From: [Scytonema hofmanni] UTEX 2349
GTDB taxonomy: Bacteria > Cyanobacteriota > Cyanobacteriia > Cyanobacteriales > Nostocaceae
Length of the DNA: 64,000 nucleotides
Direction: 5' to 3'
Assembly: GCF_000582685.1 (NCBI RefSeq)
Contig: NZ_KK073768.1
Coordinates: 4,119,077 to 4,183,076, forward strand
Positions 8,888 through 14,717 of this stretch are shown in pieces. Each line of letters begins with the position of its first letter. The stretch's first letter is position 1. The notes beneath the pieces are model-generated. The model was not told the DNA's origin. It worked only from the letters and a program-made list of their open reading frames with translations, and made no database searches. The position numbers and the translations under genes were made by a program.

Positions 8888-9772
8888 TTAGGGCATGTAA
8901 TGTCCTTTCCGCCAACGATTAAACCCATAACCGATCGCTGCCAAAGCCAATAAATAAGGACTGTAAACCATTAACCAAATACCCAATTTCAGCAAACCAA
9001 CAGTAAAATCACCAAAAGAATTAGTAGATTTATTCCAACTTTCCTGAAGTTGTGAACCCAAAGCGCGTTGTGTTCCGTTGCTAGAAACTGTGGCTTCTAA
9101 TTTCAAAGTAATAGTTGAATAAGCAACTTGATTAGTTAAATTTTTTAATTGAGCATCAATTTGTTCTATAGATTGTCGCACCTGACTAAGTTCTTGAGCA
9201 ACACTTAACACATCCCGAACAGAACCAGCACGATCCATAATTTTCTGTAAATTGGCTTCTGTTTTCCGCAAGTTAGTTAATCTTGCTTGAAAATCAACTA
9301 AGCGATCGCCTACATCTTCAGCGCTAATATTACGACTTTCTACGGTTCCCAATTTGGCTAATTCATCTAAAGTAGGTTTTAGTAAGTTTTGCGGTACTCG
9401 CAACTGTATTGATGCGGTGTGAGGGGCGTTTGTTTTTGTCGGTTGTTGTTCTTGTAAACTAATTAAATCTCCTTGCTGTTTATTGATAATTTCGGAGACG
9501 GCATTAACACTTTTATCTACAGAATCAACAATCAAACTTATTGCCGCTTTTTTGATTAATTGCGGACGGGAACGAGGTACTTGGGCAGTTTCAGCAGTTT
9601 GAGATATTGCAGTATCACTCGCAGCACCACCTGTGGGTTGACTTGCTGTTGTCTCATTCTTCAGTGCAGCCGATGGTAGGTTAGGTGCAGAAGCACAACT
9701 TGTAAAAATTACTCCTCCCATGACTACAGTCAAAAGTAAAGTCGGTTTTCGTGTCGCATTAGTCAAAGTCAT
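8888..9772 (-). CDS. DUF4349 domain lipoprotein
   Basis: 294-aa DUF4349 protein of unknown biochemical role. Seen: signal sequence with a lipobox-like FTSC (Cys26) so it is probably a lipoprotein, a low-complexity Thr/Ala/Gln linker to residue 65, then the DUF4349 core (RPQLIKKAAISLIVDSVDKS, LRVPQNLLKPTLDELAKLG), a heptad-rich coiled coil about 155-215 and one C-terminal membrane segment about 260-282 followed by basic residues. This matches the family layout of an anchored periplasmic coiled-coil protein. The stop codon coincides with the target-site duplication of the adjacent MITE; removal of the element leaves the same stop. Confidence 0.75.
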   Translation of the reverse strand: MTLTNATRKPTLLLTVVMGGVIFTSCASAPNLPSAALKNETTASQPTGGAASDTAISQTAETAQVPRSRPQLIKKAAISLIVDSVDKSVNAVSEIINKQQGDLISLQEQQPTKTNAPHTASIQLRVPQNLLKPTLDELAKLGTVESRNISAEDVGDRLVDFQARLTNLRKTEANLQKIMDRAGSVRDVLSVAQELSQVRQSIEQIDAQLKNLTNQVAYSTITLKLEATVSSNGTQRALGSQLQESWNKSTNSFGDFTVGLLKLGIWLMVYSPYLLALAAIGYGFNRWRKGHYMP

Positions 9773-9905
9773 AACCTACCCTCGGATAGTTGAAGTTAAG
9801 GCTAGTATGGCTCAATCGAAAACAGGTTTATGGCTTTGTTGCAGTTTATGTAACGGAGGAACTCACCCGAATGCACCTGCACCCTAGAAGGGTGTGGCGT
9901 TGTGC

Positions 9906-9929
9906 GTACAAAGCCCACCTACGTGGGCT
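9906..9929. repeat. dispersed palindromic repeat, copy 1
   Basis: GTACAAAGCCCACCTACGTGGGCT; the inner AGCCCAC/GTGGGCT arms form a hairpin. A second copy with one mismatch is at 57083-57106. Confidence 0.7.
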
Positions 9930-9965
9930 AAAACCGTTACTATTGAAGCATTTAGACTTAATTTA

Positions 9966-10301
9966 ATGAGTAATAATTTTCTTGAAGACAAGGTTAAAAC
10001 TTTTGTAGCAACTCAAATATGTGTTGACATTGGAAAACTTTGTTTACAGACGAGGTTGAGAGAGGATTTAGGACTTTATGGTGATGACGCAGAGGAGTTT
10101 TTCATCAAATTCTCTCACGAGTTTCAAGTTGAGTTATTAGAATTCAATTTTGATGAATATTTTCCACCTGAACCAACTTTATTAGATCCATTCATATTTA
10201 TTTTACGCTTGTTGCGAAAAAAAAGATATAAATCTATTCTTATTAAAGATTTAATAGCTGTTGCTGAAACTAGGCGGATAAATATTATTCATAATTCATG
10301 A
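9966..10301 (+). CDS. DUF1493 family protein
   Basis: 111-aa protein starting at the ATG at 9966 (MSNNFLEDKV). An upstream in-frame start at 9894 would add residues encoded by a dispersed palindromic repeat and is rejected. Seen: LREDLGLYGDDAEEFF, matching the DUF1493 (acyl-carrier-protein-like) pattern in which Gly-Asp-Asp-Ala replaces the phosphopantetheine Asp-Ser site; there is no serine after the Asp, so it is unlikely to be a working carrier protein. C-terminal half is helical and basic. Its neighbours (DUF4349, aldo/keto reductase) give no functional hint. Confidence 0.65.
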   Translation: MSNNFLEDKVKTFVATQICVDIGKLCLQTRLREDLGLYGDDAEEFFIKFSHEFQVELLEFNFDEYFPPEPTLLDPFIFILRLLRKKRYKSILIKDLIAVAETRRINIIHNS

Positions 10302-10388
10302 AAAATTAGTACAAGAGATAAGTCTAAGGATGGATGAATTAGTGAAATCGCTGTGAGTAGCTGGTATATAAGTGAAAGAAGCAGAAAC

Positions 10389-11255
10389 ATGGAAACGAAA
10401 CAGCTAGGAAAATCCGGTATATATGTAAGTGCGATCGCTTTGGGTGGTATGCCAATGTCGTTAAGTTCACGACCTCCCGAATCTGAATCTATCAAAGTTA
10501 TTCATCGAGCTTTAGATTTAGGCGTTACTTTCATTGACACCGCCGACTCTTACTGCAAAGATGAGTCAGATAAGCACCACAACGAGAAACTCATTCATAA
10601 AGCTTTGCAAACATATAATCGTGATGCCAGCAATGTAGTTGTCGCTACTAAAGGCGGTTTGATGCGTCCAAATGGCAGCTGGACTCGCAACGGCAATCCT
10701 GAACATTTACGCAAAACGATTCGCGAAAGCTTTGAAGCCTTAGGCGGTAATAAACCCATCGATGTTTGGCAATACCACGCCCCAGATTCTAACTATACCA
10801 TTGAACAAGCCCTAAAACCTGCCAAAGAAGCAGTAGAATCCGGTTTGATTCGCTTTGTGGGAGTTTCTAACTTTTCTGTAGAACAAATCAAGCAAGCGCA
10901 AGATGTTGTAGAAATTGTTTCGGTGCAAAATCAATATAGCCCTTGGTCTCGACAGCCAGAGAAAGACGGAGTATTAGAGTATTGTGAACAAGAACAATTA
11001 ACCTTTTTACCTTGGAGTCCCTTCGGTGGTAGTCGTCGGCATAGTGACTTGCAAGATATAAAAGCGATCGCGCAATTAGCTTCAGATAAAGGCGTATCAG
11101 TGTATTGTATAGTTTTGGCGTGGTTGCGTTCCAAGTCACCCAGCATCCTACCCATTCCCGGTGCAACCAAAGTTTCCAGCATCGAAGACTCTGTGCGTGC
11201 TGTTGATGTCAAACTCTCAGATGACGAAGTGCAAAGAATTGACCGGGAAACTTAA
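10389..11255 (+). CDS. aldo/keto reductase
   Basis: 288-aa NADPH-dependent oxidoreductase of the AKR superfamily, (beta/alpha)8 barrel. Seen: the catalytic tetrad Asp50 (FIDTADSY), Tyr55, Lys88 (ATKGG) and His130 (WQYHAPD), the GVSNFS motif and the C-terminal IPGATKVSSIEDSVRA phosphate-binding region. The start at 10389 (METKQLGKSG) is chosen because the AKR fold begins there; a start at 10353 would add 12 unconserved residues. The substrate is unknown; AKRs of this kind reduce aldehydes and ketones. The gene stands alone with no obvious terminator before the ilvC upstream MITE. Confidence 0.85.
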   Translation: METKQLGKSGIYVSAIALGGMPMSLSSRPPESESIKVIHRALDLGVTFIDTADSYCKDESDKHHNEKLIHKALQTYNRDASNVVVATKGGLMRPNGSWTRNGNPEHLRKTIRESFEALGGNKPIDVWQYHAPDSNYTIEQALKPAKEAVESGLIRFVGVSNFSVEQIKQAQDVVEIVSVQNQYSPWSRQPEKDGVLEYCEQEQLTFLPWSPFGGSRRHSDLQDIKAIAQLASDKGVSVYCIVLAWLRSKSPSILPIPGATKVSSIEDSVRAVDVKLSDDEVQRIDRET

Positions 11256-11284
11256 ATTGGGCATTGATAATTCCCCCACTCCCT

Positions 11285-11389
11285 GATATCATGTCCGTTT
11301 AATTAAGATTAATAAAAATATGGCAACTGTCGTAGAGACGTAGCAATGCTACGTCTCTACAATATATCTGATTTGTCGGACATGATATC
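11285..11389. mobile_element. MITE-like element upstream of ilvC (ATGTCCG family, copy A)
   Basis: 105-bp element with perfect 13-bp inverted ends GATATCATGTCCG and CGGACATGATATC. It holds a perfect 29-bp internal palindrome (11332-11360) of the GTAGAGACG...CGTCTCTAC type. Related copies lie at about 12525-12727 (with an insertion) and 62791-62916. Confidence 0.75.
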
Positions 11390-11488
11390 GCTCCCCCAAA
11401 ATCAAAACACATATCTGTAGTTACACAATTTAAGGTACAATCAGAAACTTGCCAATTAATGACGCTCTTGCTGACAGGAGATGCTTCT

Positions 11489-12484
11489 ATGACCCGGATG
11501 TACTACGACGAAGATGCCAATTTAGACCTTTTAGCACAGAAAACCATTGCCATCATTGGTTATGGTTCCCAAGGTCATGCCCACGCGCTTAATCTTAAAG
11601 ATAGTGGCATGAATGTAATTGTCGGGTTATATCCGGGCAGCAAGTCAACTTCTAAAGCCGAAGCTGCTGGATTAACCGTGAAAAATGTTGCAGATGCAGT
11701 GAATGCAGCTGACTTCATCATGATTTTGTTGCCTGATGAAGTGCAAAAAACGATTTATATAAATGAAATTGAACCAAATCTGCAAGAAGGAAATGTGATA
11801 GCTTTTGCCCACGGATTTAATATTCACTTTGGGCAAGTTGTACCGCCGGCAAACGTTGATGTCGTGATGGTAGCACCTAAAGGACCTGGGCATTTGGTGC
11901 GGCGGACTTATGAACAAGGACAAGGTGTACCGGCGCTGTTTGCAGTGTATCAGGATGCCAGCGGTCAGGCACGCGATCGCGCTATGGCATATGCTAGAGG
12001 TATCGGTGGAACCCGCGCCGGTGTTTTGGAAACAACTTTCCGCGAAGAAACTGAGACAGATTTATTCGGTGAACAAGCTGTATTGTGCGGTGGTTTGAGT
12101 GCCTTAATCAAAGCTGGATTTGAAACTTTAGTAGAAGCCGGTTATCAACCAGAATTAGCTTATTTTGAATGTCTGCACGAAGTCAAATTAATTGTTGATT
12201 TGGTTGTAGAAGGTGGTTTGGCAAAAATGCGCGATAGCATTTCTAACACCGCTGAATATGGTGATTATACTCGCGGACCGCGAATCGTCACTGAGCAAAC
12301 TAAAGCAGAAATGAAGAAGATTCTCAGTGAAATTCAATCTGGGCAATTTGCACGAGAATTTGTCTTAGAAAATCAATCTGGTAAACCAGGATTTACTGCC
12401 ATGCGTCGTCAAGAAGCCGAACACAAAATTGAAGAAGTCGGTAAAGATTTACGCGCTATGTTTAGCTGGTTGAAGAAAGCGTAA
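11489..12484 (+). CDS. ilvC: ketol-acid reductoisomerase (NADP+)
   Basis: 331-aa class I ketol-acid reductoisomerase, second step of valine, isoleucine and leucine synthesis: isomerises and reduces acetolactate or acetohydroxybutyrate. Seen: the nucleotide-binding GYGSQG at residues 24-29, MVAPKGPGHLVRR with the conserved Lys, and the C-terminal KARI domain with FGEQAVLCGG, YFECLHEVKLIVDL and SNTAEYGD, which provide the acidic magnesium ligands. Start at ATG 11489 (MTRMYYDEDANL) fits the family; the upstream TTAATG at 11459 adds ten unconserved residues. Length is typical for short-form KARI. The gene is bracketed by two copies of the same MITE-like element, one 100 bp upstream and one ~40 bp downstream. 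Confidence 0.95.
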   Translation: MTRMYYDEDANLDLLAQKTIAIIGYGSQGHAHALNLKDSGMNVIVGLYPGSKSTSKAEAAGLTVKNVADAVNAADFIMILLPDEVQKTIYINEIEPNLQEGNVIAFAHGFNIHFGQVVPPANVDVVMVAPKGPGHLVRRTYEQGQGVPALFAVYQDASGQARDRAMAYARGIGGTRAGVLETTFREETETDLFGEQAVLCGGLSALIKAGFETLVEAGYQPELAYFECLHEVKLIVDLVVEGGLAKMRDSISNTAEYGDYTRGPRIVTEQTKAEMKKILSEIQSGQFAREFVLENQSGKPGFTAMRRQEAEHKIEEVGKDLRAMFSWLKKA

Positions 12485-12524
12485 TATTCTTTAAAATTTG
12501 GGATTAAACTTGTTCCCAGGTGTA

Positions 12525-12727
12525 AGATTATGTCCGCTTAATTAACATTTAGGACTTACGCAAAAAGACCAAAAAACGAACCGCAGAGAGCGCAGAGGAA
12601 ACAGAGGAATAAGAGTTTGAGAGAATTTTTGCGTAAGTCCTGACATTAACAAAAACATTGCAACTGTCGTAAAGACGTTCTGATAGAACGTCTCTATAAT
12701 ATATGTGATTTTTTGGACATGATATAA
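12525..12727. mobile_element. MITE-like element of ATGTCCG family (copy B), interrupted by a nested element
   Basis: Left end GATTATGTCCGCTTAATTAAC and right end TTTTTTGGACATGATATAAC align with copy A at 11285-11389; the stretch GCAACTGTCGTA-AGACG is shared. A second, different element (12550-12642) sits inside it. Confidence 0.7.
12550..12642. mobile_element. 93-bp MITE with AGGACTTACGC ends (copy 1, nested)
   Basis: Ends TAGGACTTACGCA and, reversed, CAGGACTTACGCA. Flanked by ACATT at 12545-12549 and 12643-12647, a likely 5-bp target duplication. A 94-bp relative at 13770-13863 also shows a 5-bp duplication and has the C and T ends swapped, as expected for opposite orientation. Inner sequence is not alike. 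Confidence 0.75.
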
Positions 12728-12857
12728 CCTGGGAATTTGTTTGCACAAAGCTTTCATACCCTCAATCACCAACACCTTTAATTTAATTCTTGGTAAATTT
12801 TCCCTAAATAATTAAGACTGTTTTATAATATATGTACATATTTGTGTACATAAACGG

Positions 12858-13163
12858 ATGTTTTCCTACAAAATCACATCTCCAACCGATGCCAGAAATG
12901 ACTTTTTTAATTTGTTAGACCTGGTAGTAGAAAATCATCAGGTGTATATTATCAACCGTCGCGATGCTGAAAATGTAGCTTTGATTGCTGAGTCAGATTT
13001 AGTAAGTTTGGTTGAGACAGTTTATTTATTGCGATCGCCTGAAAATGCACGTCGCTTACTTGATGCAATAGAAGAGTCGAAAACAGGAAAGATCCAATCT
13101 CAAACTATCGCAGAACTTCGGCAGGAGTTGGGGATTGAGCAAGAAGAAGAAAAAGAAAGCTGA
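12858..13163 (+). CDS. Phd/YefM family antitoxin
   Basis: 101-aa antitoxin of a type II toxin-antitoxin pair. Seen: the Phd/YefM N-terminal fold (TSPTDARNDFFNLLDLVVE, VYIINRRDAENVALIAESDL) followed by LVETVYLLRSPENARRLLDAI, the usual YefM C-terminal arm that wraps the toxin, and an acidic Glu/Lys tail. The family dimerises, binds the operon promoter and neutralises YoeB. The gene overlaps the toxin gene by 29 bp, pointing to translational coupling. The AT-rich upstream TATGTACATA-like palindromic stretch near 12830-12850 could be the operator (inference). Confidence 0.85.
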   Translation: MFSYKITSPTDARNDFFNLLDLVVENHQVYIINRRDAENVALIAESDLVSLVETVYLLRSPENARRLLDAIEESKTGKIQSQTIAELRQELGIEQEEEKES

Positions 13164-13452
13164 ATCAGAGGAAATTAAGCCAGTTATAATTAATCGAAGT
13201 CCTGGTTTTAGTTCTAGATTCAAAGAAGATTTAGCTTGGTGGTTCAAACAAGATTTTGCAAAAGCATCGAAAATTTTGGATTTAGTCACGGCAGTCATGC
13301 AAAACCCATTTGAAGGAATTGGTAAACCAGAAGTATTGAAGTATATGGACGCAAATATTTGGTCACGGCGAATTGATTTAGAGCATCGCCTAGTATATAG
13401 GGTAGGAAACACTCAAATTGATTTTTTAGCTTGTCGTTATCACTACGAATAA
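13135..13452 (+). CDS. YoeB/Txe family mRNA interferase toxin
   Basis: 105-aa ribosome-dependent endoribonuclease toxin. Seen: the RelE-like fold signature FKEDLAWWFKQDFAKASKI, the near-invariant PFEGIGKPEVLK, WSRRIDLEHRLVYRV and the closing CRYHYE. The Glu/Arg/His-Tyr positions that make up the YoeB active site (Glu in the helix-loop, Arg in RRI, His-Tyr at the end) are present, so the toxin looks intact. It starts at a TTG codon (13135) inside the antitoxin gene; a lysine-rich N-terminus (KKKKKK) precedes the conserved fold, and the real start may be a few codons later, but no ATG is available before the fold. Confidence 0.88.
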   Translation: MSKKKKKKAESEEIKPVIINRSPGFSSRFKEDLAWWFKQDFAKASKILDLVTAVMQNPFEGIGKPEVLKYMDANIWSRRIDLEHRLVYRVGNTQIDFLACRYHYE

Positions 13453-13459
13453 TGCATTT

Positions 13460-13573
13460 ATGTTACGTTTAGTGAGTTTCTTCACTTTGCTGATGATAAC
13501 TTCTTCCTTGTGGTTGCAGAACTTTGTTCAAGCACAATCACAGCAAAATATAAAACTATTGCAAATAATTTAA
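13460..13573 (+). CDS. 37-aa signal-peptide-like ORF, probable gene remnant
   Basis: Short ORF starting MLRLVSFFTLLMITSSLW and reaching a VQAQS cleavage-like site, then only eleven more residues before TAA. It looks like the signal peptide of an exported protein whose body has been lost, or a small secreted peptide. Starts 7 bp after the YoeB stop. Confidence 0.35.
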   Translation: MLRLVSFFTLLMITSSLWLQNFVQAQSQQNIKLLQII

Positions 13574-13628
13574 AAACAGAGGTATAAGCAATGACTAACG
13601 CTAACAATAAGGAGGAAACTTAAAAGTA

Positions 13629-13901
13629 GTGCCTACTACAGAACAGCTAAAAACCTTTTTCCGTATATGTGTACGGGCAAGTAATCTATTAAGGAATATT
13701 GAATTAACAAGATACGATACACGCTCACAGCGAATCGTTGTTTTAATAGGTCAAGAAATTCAAGTAGAACAGGACTTACGCAATCCGATGTCGTAAGTAG
13801 CGGTAATTCATGAATTACCGCTACGGAATAATAGGCTTTTCAATTATTTTTGCGTAAGTCCTATAGAAATTTTGAGTAATGGAGAGGAAATAATTCAATG
13901 A
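13629..13901 (+). pseudogene. DUF6888-type small gene split by a 94-bp MITE
   Basis: GTG start at 13629 with an upstream AAGGAGGA (13609-13616). The reading frame runs VPTTEQLKTFFRICVRAS through GQEIQVE and then enters the element at 13770. Deleting the element and one copy of the TAGAA duplication restores a 57-codon frame ending EILSNGEEIIQ, whose TGA overlaps the ATG of the DUF6887-type gene (ATGA at 13898). The rebuilt protein resembles the small cyanobacterial DUF6888 family, which is usually paired with DUF6887. As it stands the frame stops inside the element after a few foreign residues. Family assignment is from memory of sequence patterns; the rebuilt frame is seen directly. Confidence 0.7.
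13770..13863. mobile_element. 94-bp MITE with AGGACTTACGC ends (copy 2)
   Basis: Ends CAGGACTTACGCA and, reversed, TAGGACTTACGCA, flanked by TAGAA at 13765-13769 and 13864-13868. Contains an inner palindrome (GCGGTAATTCATGAATTACCGC). Related to 12550-12642 by its ends only. Confidence 0.8.
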
Positions 13902-14098
13902 GTAACACTAACTATCAACAATTAACAGAAATTGAACTGAGAAATTATATTAAACAACATCCTGAAGATGAAGACGCTTTTCAACACTACCTTGCTATTA
14001 TGCGAGCAAAACCGGGTAGAGTTGTAGTTAGCACGGAAGAGCAAGCTGTAATTGAATTTCAAAAGAGAATACAGGCAGAGTCAAAACACCAACCATAA
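13898..14098 (+). CDS. DUF6887-type small protein
   Basis: 66-aa protein. Seen: YQQLTEIELRNYIKQHPEDEDAFQHYL, which matches the cyanobacterial DUF6887 pattern of a short helical domain (T-x-x-E-L-R-x-Y-x, H-x-x-D-x-x-A-F-x-x-Y), then a basic tail. Function unknown; genes of this family are commonly paired with DUF6888 genes in small operons that look like toxin-antitoxin modules (inference, not shown). Its start overlaps the stop of the broken partner, so before the insertion the two were translationally coupled. With the element in place, ribosomes no longer arrive from upstream; GAGAGGA 8 bp before the ATG could serve as an independent ribosome-binding site. Confidence 0.65.
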   Translation: MSNTNYQQLTEIELRNYIKQHPEDEDAFQHYLAIMRAKPGRVVVSTEEQAVIEFQKRIQAESKHQP

Positions 14099-14104
14099 AT
14101 TCTA

Positions 14105-14236
14105 ATGACCATAAAAATTAAGCGTGATAAACGTCAAGTGTTTACTGGTGATAGTTTTGTAATGACTTCTACAGTACTTATAAAAGTGGAAGATAACCGC
14201 TTAACTTATGTAAAACCTATTACCAGTAAATCATAA
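14105..14236 (+). CDS. 43-aa hypothetical protein
   Basis: Short ORF MTIKIKRDKRQVFTGDSF...ending ITSKS, six bases after the DUF6887-type stop and in the same direction. It has no purine-rich ribosome-binding site beyond its neighbour's tail but could be coupled. Basic, beta-like, no family recognised. Confidence 0.35.
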   Translation: MTIKIKRDKRQVFTGDSFVMTSTVLIKVEDNRLTYVKPITSKS

Positions 14237-14332
14237 ACTTTTCTCACTAAAGCGATCGCTGAAAAATTTTGTAGTCTACGATACTTTTTCTTCTTTCCGT
14301 TGAAGCAATTTAACTTTAAAAAGGATACTTTC

Positions 14333-14503
14333 ATGAATGATGAAGAATTAAAAAAGATAAATCGAAAGCTAACAGGTATTGCTTACTTATTGCTTTCAAT
14401 CACATTGGCAACAACAAACATAAATAATAAGGACGGGGTAGTATCTATAGTGGCTATGATCTCTGCTTTAATAGGATTGTTTAGGGCGACTTCCAAAGAT
14501 TAA
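14333..14503 (+). CDS. small two-helix membrane protein, hypothetical
   Basis: 56-residue protein starting at ATG 14333 (MNDEELKKINRKL), preceded by AAAAAGGA. An upstream in-frame start at 14300 lacks a ribosome-binding site. Seen: charged N-terminus, hydrophobic helix about residues 14-28, a short polar turn with NINNKDG, second hydrophobic helix about 35-50 and a charged tail. No family recognised. It closes the small-gene island; a holin-like or toxin-like role would be only a guess. Confidence 0.5.
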   Translation: MNDEELKKINRKLTGIAYLLLSITLATTNINNKDGVVSIVAMISALIGLFRATSKD

Positions 14504-14717
14504 ATTCTTCATCTTTTAAAAGAAGTATTTTTGCCTATCCTAAATAAAAATTACCCACCTTATCCTACCTTTCTTACACGTCTGCGAGAATTGATTATAA
14601 CGAAAATGATATTGGTGGGTTGCATTTTTCTGACACATATTTACAATTACAAAATCAAGGAATAGCCGGAAGATTGCCGAATGACTCTCAAAGAGAGGAA
14701 GTTATTCCTGGTGTAAT
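14504..14717. other. gene-free stretch with an open-frame remnant
   Basis: Between convergent genes. One plus frame is open from 14548 to 14757 (containing GLHFSDTYLQLQNQG and REEVIPGVIYSQLP) without a start codon and runs into the 3' end of the CHAT gene. It reads like protein sequence and may be the 3' end of a lost gene, but no family was recognised. Confidence 0.3.

Noticed and set aside
10289..10495. Minus-strand ORF of 68 codons
   Set aside because: Antisense shadow of the aldo/keto reductase start region.
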